Assembly: GCA_034769895.1 (NCBI GenBank)
Contig: CM068372.1
Location: 373,135,258-373,199,257, forward strand
Reading direction: 5' to 3'
Source: Magicicada septendecula
Lineage: Eukaryota; Arthropoda; Insecta; Hemiptera; Cicadidae
Length of the DNA: 64,000 bases
In this document: in pieces, positions 28,015-41,799 of the stretch
How positions within the stretch are numbered: position 1 is the first letter of the stretch
How the letters are laid out: each line of letters starts with the position of its first letter
The notes under the pieces: generated by a model
What the model saw: only the letters and a program-made list of their open reading frames with translations
Told to the model about the DNA's origin: nothing
Database searches by the model: none
Made by a program: the position numbers and the translations under genes

Positions 28015-28700
28015 ATGGAGCGTTGGCTGAGAGGAGTTTCGAAGAAAAATGTAGCAAGTACTTGAAATGTTTCTAGTGACAAGGAGACTGAAAAGGCGGA
28101 TACTGACGAAGGCACAGATCCAGGCACTAGCGCTCCTTGTACAGCAGACGAATCGAGGAAAAGGCAAGGTTTGTTTGTCAATACTAACACATCACCAAGT
28201 CACAAAAAACGTAAATACGACTCGAGTTATTTATTACTTGGATTCACGGCCACAGGAAATTCTGAGGCCCCCGATGCGTTATGCATATTATGCAATAAAA
28301 TTTTATCAAACAGTTCATTAGCACCAGCTAAATTGCGCAGACATTTTGAAACGAACCATTCAGAATATAAAAATAAAGATATCAAATTTTTTGAAAGAAA
28401 GCTTGAGTCTCTTGAGAAAACTAAACATTTTATGTCGAAAATGTTGTCAGATAATGAAAAGGTAACAATGGCTTCCTACAAAGTAAGTTACCGCATAGCG
28501 CTAGCAGGTAAAGCGCATACAATTTATGAAACTTTAATAAAGCCATACATCAAAGATGTTGTTCAGTGTATGTTCGATGAGAAGTCCTGTCAACAAATTG
28601 ATAAAATTTCTTTCTCAAATAATATAGTTTCTCGCAGAATTCATGATATGGCTGAGGATATTGAACAGGAACTTATTTTAAGACTTCAGTTATGTGATGA
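28015..28700 (+). pseudogene. hAT transposase N-terminal half with BED zinc finger
   Basis: Starts MERWLRGVSKKNVAST, then one TGA, then continues open to the insertion. The BED-type finger is CILCNKILSNSSLAPAKLRR followed by HFETNH (two Cys, two His). Then come KVSYRIALAGKAHTIYETLI and VSRRIHDMAEDIEQELILRL. The family resembles vertebrate ZBED5/SCAND3-like, hAT-derived proteins. The frame is cut at LCD by the LTR insertion at 28701 and resumes at 30200. Confidence 0.85.
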
Positions 28701-31481
<2,781 letters not shown>

Positions 31482-31502
31482 TGATATTATATTAATGATT
31501 AT

Positions 31503-34420
31503 TGTAACGTCACAAAACGTTCCATAAGGAAAATTAATTGCAAAGTAAATTATCATAAGAGGAAGGTGAAACGAACAGTATTGAACCCAAGTAATCCAAA
31601 AAAAAAAGTGTAATATTGTACAATAGTTAATATCATTAAATGTAAAAACGACAAAGACTTTGACCAAGACTCAAACCCCATATATTGTTTAAGTGAAGAA
31701 CAGAATAAAACTGATAATATATAATAAGAGAAACAAATAATCTCAGAAATGACCAAAATGAGATCATTAAATGTTAGAAATGTAACTCTGAATAGAGCAT
31801 AAAAACCAATTTATTGTGAAATAATAGACAAGATCTATTACAATACTTTATAATATATATAAAATAGATGTATTAAATGATTTAAACACATCATTAAATA
31901 GGATGTGAATTAAAATAAAAAAATATGTAAATCTGTAACAGAAAATCAAAGTATTAGAGTTGAGACCAATCACTCAGATTTTATGTGAAAATTAATTATT
32001 ATAAAATTAAGAAAAACTAGATGGAAATGTCAATTAGACAAAGACAAACAAATTACTTAAAATAGAGAAAGCTGTAAATTGATTATAAGTCAATGAAAAT
32101 AATCACAAACAGTGTTAAACTGAAAACATGTAGTGAACATGTAAAATTGTAAAATTTATGACTTTAATGTTATCAAAATGCAACAAACTTGTATTTAAAG
32201 TTGAAACACAATATAAAGTAACTATACCTATAAGTATGACCACCTAAAATACTTTAACAGTCAAGTTATATAAATAGTTACATAGACCATGCTAGGCTGA
32301 GATCAAAAAACAGTCACAAAATTAGTCATATTTGACAAATTAATTGTTTAATATTAGAAAGAATATACAAGAAGATACAATTCTATAATGTTCAATGGAA
32401 AAATACTTGCTCAATTGAAGACAAGCTTAATTCATAGAGAATTTTTAAATATAAAAGTGAAAATTGTCACACCCATGGAATAACTCATCTGTACAAAGAC
32501 AGTGAGATGCTAAGTGAAATTACAATAAAATTAAAATGTATTAGGAGAAACCAGGTATTCCCAAAGATAAACAATATAACAAACTCTAAGTGAATACCCA
32601 AAAAATCCCATAAATAATACCAGAAAAGACAAATTACTATAAATAACAGTGACAAAAAACTAGGCCGTATGTCATGCCTACAGAAAAATGAAATTATTTA
32701 TATGTTATGTGCTTTAATATTTGTTTGTTTTATTATGTAAAGCTAATTATGTTATGTATTAATGTTATAGCAAGAGCCAAGGAAATTAATAACATTTTAT
32801 TAATAAGAAACTTAGAATTTTGTGTAAACACTACAAGGTAAGGAAATGTATTTTATGTTAATTTATTAGATTTAATTTATTTAAAACCAATCGTGAATGG
32901 TATCATTTTAATCAGTTGAAAGCAGAGAATCTAAAAATAATAGTGACATGCAGATTGTAAGTAGTTCTGTAAAATTGTTTGATAAATACTAGATTAATTT
33001 CAGTAATATCCTTTAGTATGAAGAACAAGAAGTTTTTGTTCTAAAGCTTCTACGGAAGTCGAATTTGTTCCATGATGTTCTATTTGCATATTCTCGAATG
33101 TTCCAGAAGAAAATTTTACTCAAAAATACCGGAAGTCATGCATAAAAATTAAAACAATGCACCTTACAAAGAGTATATAAGCGAGACTAAAATCGACACG
33201 AGGAACACTTTATGCTTTGAAACCACGAGAGACACTTCACATGCGAATCCGAACATCTAACCCAAGGCGAACTCGAAGAAGAGGAATCTGACTCGAAAAC
33301 TCAAAAAGGCTTTTCCCGTACTAGACGAAAGACTTATTACTTAACCTAAAAAGGAGTATATCGCTAATCGCTAACGTGTTTGTTGAATAGAGCAACAGCA
33401 CGCCAAATTTTAATAGAACGCACACAGCTAAATATCCAGCGGCCCTGAAAAGGACCGATTTTAATAGAGAAAAATCAATTTTGCTGGTATTTGCGAAAAT
33501 AGACAGACTTTGACAAAATTCCAAACATATTACTGACACGAGCCTACTACATTGAGTCGAAGCTAGCGCTGAGATGGCAGTATAGCGAGGTCACGGAACG
33601 CAGACAGCTGTTCGCCGCCGCCAAGAATTCAAAGCATAGAAACAGTACGATTTTTATTTAAATTGTGAGGAGTTTTCAAACTGTAATTTGACTTAGAAAT
33701 AGTCACTAGTGAGTGAGAAAACGTAACTACGAAGAGGCGCAAGATTGGAATCGTCCCCAAGAACAGTGTCCAGTGAAGGAAATACTTACCCACCGGAACG
33801 TGAGTTGACCAAAATTAAAATCCTTTTACCTGGTATCTTTGTCACACAATTGTACTACATATGTCAAACACCTTCAAATCACACGAATTTTGTAAAGCAT
33901 CCCACTGATTTGTCTTGATAGGATGAAAGGAGTCACGTCCTGAGTATAAAGTTTTTTCAAAGATTAAATTCATGCAATTCAACTGAGCAATAAAATATTT
34001 ATTAGCCGATACTTAATTAAAATCTTGTCAATAATTTTTGTAACTCTGCAATTTTGCTTAATTTGATTGTTAGTCCTTCAGACGATTTTATAAAAGAAAA
34101 GTCATTAAAAATACGTTATTTACAACTCAAATGGTCTTGTTTACATTTTTTCTATAATTAATTTAACAACTCAAAAATCAATTTTTTAATAATAATAATT
34201 TCTTGGACCAAATATCCAAGTGGTGCCCACGCACACATATTAGCGTAAGTTGTGTTTGCAGGACTACATCTACGAAGAGAAACCGGCAATTAGTAAGTAT
34301 AAAGTGCGCGGAGTGTAACACCCGACATCACATTTCTATTGGTTATAAATTGACGAATCCAACGGAATCCCGAAAATAATACGACAAGACGCAAAACCTG
34401 ACACACCTCTATTAGTTATA
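31503..34420 (+). repeat. 5' LTR of the Gypsy element
   Basis: 2918 bp, almost the same as the 3' LTR 47028-49941 apart from scattered substitutions and small indels (for example an A-run near 31600). It is unusually long for an insect Gypsy LTR. A promoter-like TATAAG motif lies near 33175 in sequence conserved in both LTRs (tataagcgaga). Small open frames here are identical in both LTRs by duplication and not genes. Confidence 0.93.
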
Positions 34421-34423
34421 AAT

Positions 34424-34441
34424 TGGCACCCAACGTGGGGC
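34424..34441 (+). promoter_or_regulatory. Primer-binding site, tRNA-Lys1,2 type
   Basis: TGGCACCCAACGTGGGGC, three bases after the LTR end. It differs at one base (A for G at position 5) from the tRNA-Lys1,2 binding site TGGCGCCCAACGTGGGGC known from several retroviruses and from Osvaldo-like insect elements. Confidence 0.85.
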
Positions 34442-34484
34442 TTGAAAGGAAAGGAACAAGGCCGGCAACTATCAACAAATCAAG

Positions 34485-35920
34485 ATGCCACAACCAAAAG
34501 GAAAAAAGGGGAAGAAAAACATAGAACCCGAATTAAGTGTGGAAGATGGGGAGGCAGTCCAAGTCGAAGAAATAGAAATAGAGCCGCCCACACTAGAAAT
34601 TGAAAAACCCATGCAAACGGGAGATGAACCAGAGGAACAAGCGGGAGAAAGACCCATACAAATGGGAGACCAAACAAATAAACCCATACAAAAAAGGGAT
34701 GAAACAGAGAAACCCGAACCGGAAAAAGCAACAGGGAGCGTCGACATGAACGCAATAATGATGATGTTCCAAAGAATGGAAGAAACAATGAACAAAAATA
34801 CAGAATCCCTGAGGAGAGATAGACAAGAAGATACGGAGGATAATAATAAAAACACACAGGAAGATAAGGAGGAATTAGGTAAAAAGATGGAATCTTTAAG
34901 GCAATATATAACCGATAAAATCAATGATAATGGAAAAAAGCTGGGAGGTATTTCAGGAGGAAAATAAAAAAAGTATAGAGTCCCTGAAAAAGGAAATCAG
35001 TGCAAATTATGAGACGGTAAACCAAAAAATCGATGATAGTAAAGTCGACAGTGACAGGAGGGTCGAAACAATGGCGAAACAGTTAGAAAGATTGCAGGAA
35101 GGAAATAATACCCGTTTTGAAACCATAGAGGAACGAACTGTAGAGACGAAACAAGATGTTCGAACTCTCGATAATAAAGTCAGGCAAAACCAGGACGAAA
35201 TTATGCAGGAGGTAGGAGAAGTTCGGAAAGACGTTAGCGAGAGAATACAAAGAACGTATGACATAGCTAATAGGCTAGACGAACAAATAAGAACCAATAA
35301 AAATAATATACAGGAAATTGACCAGAGGGAGAAAAACCTGCAGGAGAGATTAGAAGCGCTAAGGGACACACCGATCTTAAGTACCCATACGTGTCATAGT
35401 GAAAATAGGGAGGTAATTAACTTCCAAAATTATCGCCGGAACCCTATGGAATTTTTAAGAGAGGATGGAAGAGTTCATAGAAAGGAATAGGGAAACAAGA
35501 TGGGATAGAATAAGGGAAATGTTAGACGAAACATTCCGAAATACAAGGGATAATTGGTGGATAGCAGTACGACCCGATATAACAAACCTGAATGAATTCA
35601 AACGCCAATTCAAAGAAAAATATTGGTCAGAAACGGCGCAAAACAAGGTGAGAATGGATATATTTTACGGGAAATACGACGCATCCAAGGGACAATCCCC
35701 AACATCATATTTCCTGGGAAAAATATGTTTAGCGCGAAAATTAATACTGCCAATCCCAGAAGAGTGCTTGGTAAGGCAATTGGCTGGACACTATAGCTAT
35801 GGTATCAAAGATGCGCAATTATACCAGCAACTCAGCAAAATTACTGACTTAGCAAAGTTATTAGAGAACTGCGAGTCTGCAGGAAAGTTTCAAGACTACC
35901 AACCCCCCGTCGTAAGGTAG
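34485..35920 (+). pseudogene. Gypsy gag: coiled coil and capsid, two frameshifts
   Basis: Three overlapping open parts: 34485-34967, 34924-35490 and 35465-35920, each shifted by one base against the last. The first starts MPQPKGKKGKKNIEPELSVE and is acidic and charged, and it also holds a PIQMGD/PIQKRD-type short repeat. The second is a long coiled coil (KKEISANYETVNQKIDDSKV, RQNQDEIMQEVGEVRKDVSE). The third is a Ty3-type capsid: FKRQFKEKYWSETAQNKVRM, then FLGKICLARKLILPIPEECL. Whether one shift is programmed cannot be told; two non-overlapping shifts suggest decay. Confidence 0.85.
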
Positions 35921-36426
35921 ACTATTACAATAGTAACAACGGGCCAAATCGGAATGGAAGTGGAAATGGTAATAGTTTCAGTCCGAACAACCATAACAAT
36001 AACACCCCAGTAAATAACCGCAATAATAATAATCAAAGTCCGAATAACCGTAACAATCCGGGACCAAACCAAAGTAATTACCCCGAAAATAACTACCACA
36101 GAAATGGTTATCAAGGAAATAATTATCGGGGCAACAATTATAGAGGAAATAATTATAATCAAGGAAATAATTATCGGAATGGAGGCAATCAAGGCGGAGG
36201 TGATAGAAGGAATCAGGAGTACAGACCCCAAGTAAACTATGCGGTGGCCTATAGTCAACGACAATACCAACATAATTTACCAACTTATATGTATTACCCA
36301 CAGCAAACACAAGGTAATCAAAATAATACAACAAATAGCAGACCTATTAGTGGTATAACCCAGAGGTCAGACAGGAACCACAAACAAATCAGCAACCCAA
36401 TGTTCCGGGAGACCAGGCAAATGTGA
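35917..36426 (+). pseudogene. Asn/Gly-rich gag tail in place of a zinc knuckle
   Basis: After a one-base shift the gag frame goes on as DYYNSNNGPNRNGSGNGNSF, then repeated NNYRGNNYRGNNYNQGNNYR and GGNQGGGDRRNQEYRP, ending with a Gln/Asn/Tyr-rich part and a stop at 36426. No CCHC zinc knuckle is present. The basic and Asn-rich repeats could serve as the nucleic-acid-binding part of gag; that role is inference. Confidence 0.7.
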
Positions 36427-36454
36427 CAAACACTCATTTAAACTAGACGCGGCA

Positions 36455-37764
36455 GTGAAAAAGGAAGACAGCCCTTCACTGATCCAATATTATGGGGTAA
36501 CTGGACGAAAAACTAGACATGACGACGTGACAATGACGTTGAGAACAAATAATTATCTCAAAGATATTAGAGAGGAATTGTTAGAAGAGAGAAATAATAT
36601 GATTGAAAATAATAATAATGGGAATAATGGGATAGTACAAATTAAAGCAGATATAAATGGAATAGATGCCACCTTACTAATTGATACAGGATCAAACGTA
36701 TCGTTAATAGACAGTGTGGAGTTAGAAAGAATTAAACAGAATAGTAATCCACCCATACCCACTCTGCCTATAAATAACATTATACTAGTCGGAGCGACGG
36801 GAAGGCAGAATAAATCTATAAAAAAACAGGAGTCGTTAGAGATGACCAGTAATGGTATAACGTTGCCAATAGGACTATTAGTAGCGAACAATTTACCCAT
36901 GAATATTTTAATAGGATGCGATATACTTAGGCCATATAAAGCGATAATAAATTTAGACAGTACGGTAATAACGCTAAAGATGAAAGAGGGAATTTGGACC
37001 AATAAGTTAATTGATACCCAAGAAAATAGTACAAGTAATACACATTATCAGGCCATTGTAAATCATTATTACTGTGCCGATCGACCACTAAACATGCCCT
37101 TATATCAGGAGGATAACCCAGAATTATGGCTAGAGAAATTGGAAGAAATAAGGGAATTCCAAAGGACAAAAGCAAGGGGTCAGATTAGCGAAGCACAGGC
37201 CGAACGATTGATTACTGTGTATAATAATTACCGACATATCTTTTCAAATGCTTTGGGCAAGGTCAAAAATTATCAATGCACCATCAAATTTAAAACCCCT
37301 GTAGAGTTTAATAAAAAATCATATCCGATTGCTTACTCACTAAAAATTGAAGTTAGGGAGGAACTGAACAGGATGATAGAGGACGACATAATTGAACATA
37401 GTCATTCGCCCTATACTAGCCCAATCATAGCTGTGCCTAAAAAGAATGGACAGGTGCGTATATGCCTCGATGCTAGGGAGATTAACAAGATGATTGTTAA
37501 CGACCGCACATCCCCTGGGGAGATAGAAGAAATACTAAAAAAGTTTCACGGGACAAAATATATAAGTTCATGGGATACAGTATGCAGCTACTGGCAGGTA
37601 GAACTCCACCCAGATAGTAGGAAATATATGGCATTCATATTTGAAGGCAGAAACTATCAATTCAAACGATTACCCTTTGGTTTAATAAATTCAGTGGCGG
37701 TATTTGTAAAAATAATGGACAGGATACTGGGACAGGAAGTGCTGAAATTTACAACAGTATACGT
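36455..37764 (+). pseudogene. Gypsy pol, part 1: protease and first half of reverse transcriptase
   Basis: Open for 439 codons from 36455. The aspartic protease has LLIDTGSNVSLID (residues about 75-87) and NILIGCDILR near residue 150. The reverse transcriptase has IAYSLKIEVREELNRMIEDD, SPYTSPIIAVPKKNGQVRIC, then the site normally holding D in the first catalytic block as ISSWDTVCSYWQVELHPDSR, and FKRLPFGLINSV. The frame is cut after TTVYV by a solo LTR that begins inside the codon pair of the active-site motif; it resumes at 40962. Confidence 0.92.
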
Positions 37765-40700
37765 TGTAGCATGACAGATAATCCACTAAGTAATAATTCA
37801 AATATGATCATAATTACATTTAAATTAATTAACTCAAAAGAAAGTTCGAAGGAAAATAAGTAAATATCAAATGAAAATAAGTAAATATCAAATGAAAATA
37901 AATAAATATCAAATGAAAATAATTAAATATCAAAGTGAACAACACCACCATAAAAGAAAAGTATAATTAAATAATAAAATGCAATGATAAAGTATCAAGG
38001 AAATTAAATCAAAAGAAACTCATATAAAATCAGGAGAATACCCAGGAAGGTTAGGAGCAGGTGATAAAAAAGATACCCCGAACCAACCCAAGAAAGAAGG
38101 GTAGGTTAGGAGCACGTGATAAAGAAGATACCCCGAACCCAAAAAGGACATAATGAAATACTTACCTTGGAAAACCCAAGACAGAAGAAATGAAGAAAAA
38201 GAAGATGTAGGATGGGAGAACTACGAAGAATACCCATTAAAAACCTATTAATAAAAATAACAAACCCAAAACCAAATGTTAATGTCACCCAAGAAAGTAT
38301 AACACCCAAAAAACTCATGTAAAATAATTATAAACAAAAGTGTTTAGTAGTAAATAGAAGTGAACCAACTAAAGTTATTATGTAATAAAATAAACAAATC
38401 TTCACAGTCCCTTATAACTAAAAGTTTGGTCTTAGAATATTGTAGAACTCAAATATAAATCAGAACCAACAGTGTAAGTGTACCAGTGCAACTGAATCCT
38501 ACATAATAAACTTCAAGTAATGGTGTAACTTATATTTTAACTATGTACAATAAATAACTTTTAAGTTTTATAATAAATACAGAAATGACATATCATGAAG
38601 TGTTATTATGAAAAATGTCTAATGTTTCATAAAAGAGGCCACATGAAATGTCAATGATAAAGAGAGCAGATAGGGAATAATCACTGTGACAGGGGATTGA
38701 TTAAAAAATGTAACATACAATAATCAGAAAGGACTGTAATTAGATTAAGTTTAAAAGAAAAATTAACAATCGATAGCTAATTATGTTTATGTTCAGAGCC
38801 TATGAACTCCACATTTAAAAGTGATAATAGAGTATAGAAGTATAAATAATATAAGAATGTTTATTAAGTATAACTGTGTTCATACAGACTAAAGTGTTTC
38901 TGTATGTATACTATACTAATTGTAAAATGATTGTTATGTAATTTTTTAGAAATAGTTAAAACCAAAATGTCCAACTTTAAAGACTTAATTTCAATATTAA
39001 TTAATTATTTCAATATTAATTTCAATATTGTTTTTATAGTATGAGCATGAATACCATGCTACATGCTCCAATAGTTGTATAAGGAAATTTTATTTAATAT
39101 TATGTTAATTTTAGAATGTCAGAGGGGGTATAGAAATAACATTATTTGAAAAACAGTGTATGTAAAAATATAAAATCTAGGCCACATAATAAATTCCAAA
39201 TAACTTTATAATTGAGCAAGAAGGTTTAATAAAACAAGCAAACTAATGAGATTTATATAAGGTGAATAAATCACCCACTACTCCTACTGATACTATACAT
39301 TAAAAGAATAATATAAAAAGATGTATTAAATTATTAAAAATTTTCAAAATGTAATACCTAACTATTTTAAAGGAGGAATAGTAAATTCATGAATTATAAC
39401 TAAAAGGCAGATCAAATGCCTTTTATAAGGAATTAAGGAAAGAGAAAGATTTATATCAATCTGAAATTTATTATAATCATATTTATAACACTTAAGATGG
39501 CTATTATGTTGGACAAGAACAGGAAGCAGATTTGAGCCTGTATTTCCAAAATGAAAGAAATATAGCAATTTTGACAAAAATCTTTATAAATATGGACTAT
39601 GGCATATCAAATTAAACAGAAAGAGTTAAAGAAACCAATTATGTAATTACTAGTTCACGAAAGTAACCAACAAACAAAAAATATTCTGAATATAATGTAT
39701 TTTGAAATCACATACAGAGGAAGCGATTTATATTTAAACAATCAATTTCTAATATTAACTTGGCAAAATATTTCATGAGACGAAGGAAGTAAAACAGTTC
39801 TTAATTAACATTCAATGTGAACGGTTGTTATAAGATCGCACTAAGAACCTATGTCGAGTATGTTTTAATGGCGTATAAGGTTATGCATTGAAAAACGAGA
39901 GTTACCGAAATTGTGACATTAAATGTAAAATCAGTGAACAACACTACCACAAACAGTGAAAACAATCCATAAGTAACCAAACACAAGTGAAACAAACCAA
40001 TAAAACTGTTAAACATTAATAATTCACACTACAAACAAATTTTATGAATCTTCACCAAACACAGACAACAGTGAACACTCCAATTACGAAACATTTTAAA
40101 GCCAGTGAACACGTAACACTTCACCAGAACACCTATAACAACACAATAGACATTATACAATATTACGGAGTTCATAAAGCAGTTGTGAAGGGAATTTTAT
40201 TATCAGAATTTCCAACAACCATTTCTTGGTTTACTTCAACTAGGACGAAAGCAGCCATTTTGAAACTCCCAGCATGCTAAGTGTCCACCAGCAAAAGTAA
40301 TCGCCTCAGCATTGGTTTGAATAATTCCATATTATAAACATTATATATCATAAAATAACTTTGTCGTTTATTAATTATTAAGATTTATTTTGTTAATGTT
40401 ATACTTTCTATGCGTGCCCCTTCTCTGACTATTATAAATATAACCGTTAAAAGAACCTTTCACACAAATAACTATATAATATAACCTGTATTACGAATCG
40501 ATTATCCCTGAGAAAGAATCGAACATTATATCAATATCGATTTTAAATCGATATTTTCAAACTATTGTCAATAAATCATAATTATTCAAGTTTCTGGTTT
40601 TTAAAATTATTTCACAAATAATATAAGAGGTATCATAAACGACAGGACTAACCGGAAGGCGACCATTATTCAAAGAGAATAATATACTGGAGTATAGAAG

Positions 40701-40961
40701 AAAATCGCCAATCGATTATTGAAGAGAGACAATCTGCTCCGGATTTAGTTATAGTTACCCAGAAGTGCATAAATTGACTTAATTAGTTTACAGAATTTTA
40801 AATTTTCGATAAAACCTAATTACAAGAATTATTTCTTGAATACTTGAACATAAACAATTTTTTTTGTAAATAAATTTTTTTTTAAAATTAAATTAAAATT
40901 TTTTTTTTTGTACAGTACACAGAATATTTATTTGTAACCAGTGTAAACAGGTCTTGTTACA
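37765..40961. mobile_element. 3.2-kb solo LTR inside the Gypsy reverse transcriptase
   Basis: Starts TGTAGCATGACAGATAATCC and ends GTCTTGTTACA, flanked by ACGT on both sides (37761-37764, 40962-40965). Removing it with one ACGT rejoins TVYVDDLLV exactly. It contains short tandem copies of AAATATCAAATGAAAATAA near 37860-37930 and a duplicated GAAGATACCCCGAACC segment near 38070-38140. No coding region is present. It differs in sequence from the Gypsy LTRs that surround it, so it comes from a different family. Confidence 0.9.
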
Positions 40962-41629
40962 ACGTTGACGATTTACTGGTAACTTCAGCTAATTGGGATG
41001 ACCATTGCAATAGGGTTGAACAGGTGTTAGAGAAGTTATCCGAGAATAATATTACCCTCAAATTAGATAAGTCCCAGTTTATTGCAAACGAGGTAAAATT
41101 TTTAGGTTTTAATTTAACCGAGCAAGGGATTACTCCATCCAACGAGAAAGTAGAGGCAATACAGAAGTTCCCCACCCCAAAAAACAGGAAACAGCTTCAA
41201 TCATTTTTAGGAATCTGTAACTATTACAGGAAGTTTCGGTCCAATTATTCAGAACTAACTGCCAGGTTTCAAAAGCAGTTATCAGCAAAAGACAAATGGA
41301 CTTGGGGACCAGAGCAAGATGGAGTGCTCAATCTGATAAAGGAGAAATTTTTAGAAGCAGTTATGTTACATCACCCCGACTTTACGAAGCCATTTTATCT
41401 AAATTGCGATGCCAGTAATGTAAGTTTAGGTGCAGCCTTATATCAGGAAGATCAGGATGGAAACCATTTAGTGATTAGCTTCGCCAGCCGTGTGCTGAAC
41501 AGTTGCGAACGAAACTACAATACCACTGAAAAAGAGCTATTGAGTGTAGTTTTCGCATGCGGTAAATTTCGAACGTATATTAATGGATACCCCGTCACGG
41601 TTAGGAGTGATCACAAATCAATCTCGTTT
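40962..41629 (+). pseudogene. Gypsy pol, part 2: rest of reverse transcriptase and start of RNase H
   Basis: Begins VDDLLVTSANWDDHCNRVEQ, completing the catalytic YVDD with the part left of the solo LTR. Then KLDKSQFIANEVKFLGFNLT, QSFLGICNYYRKF, and RNase H with FYLNCDASNVSLGAALYQED (Asp), ERNYNTTEKELLSVVFACGK (Glu) and TVRSDHKSISFL (Asp). It is cut in SFL by the Helentron-like insertion at 41630 and resumes at 44657. Confidence 0.92.
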
Positions 41630-41799
41630 TTACTTCCATATTCCTTAAGGAATGGAAGTATGGTGATGGCAAAAAAAATCGTGTTCGAGATTATTGCAGA
41701 TTCTGATTCTACTACACTCAAAACATGAAAAAAAGTTGTTTTCCGAAAAGTGTCTGTGTGTGTGTCTGTCTGTCTGTCTGTCTGTAGATTTTTTTTCTA

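Noticed and set aside
33321..33539. 72-codon minus-strand ORF present twice (also at 48845-49060)
   Set aside because: Duplicated only because it lies in the two LTRs; no domain and no conservation beyond the LTR copies.
34472..36334. Several long minus-strand ORFs with many hydrophobic residues
   Set aside because: They are shadows of the purine-rich gag frames on the plus strand, rich in Ser/Phe/Leu without any domain.
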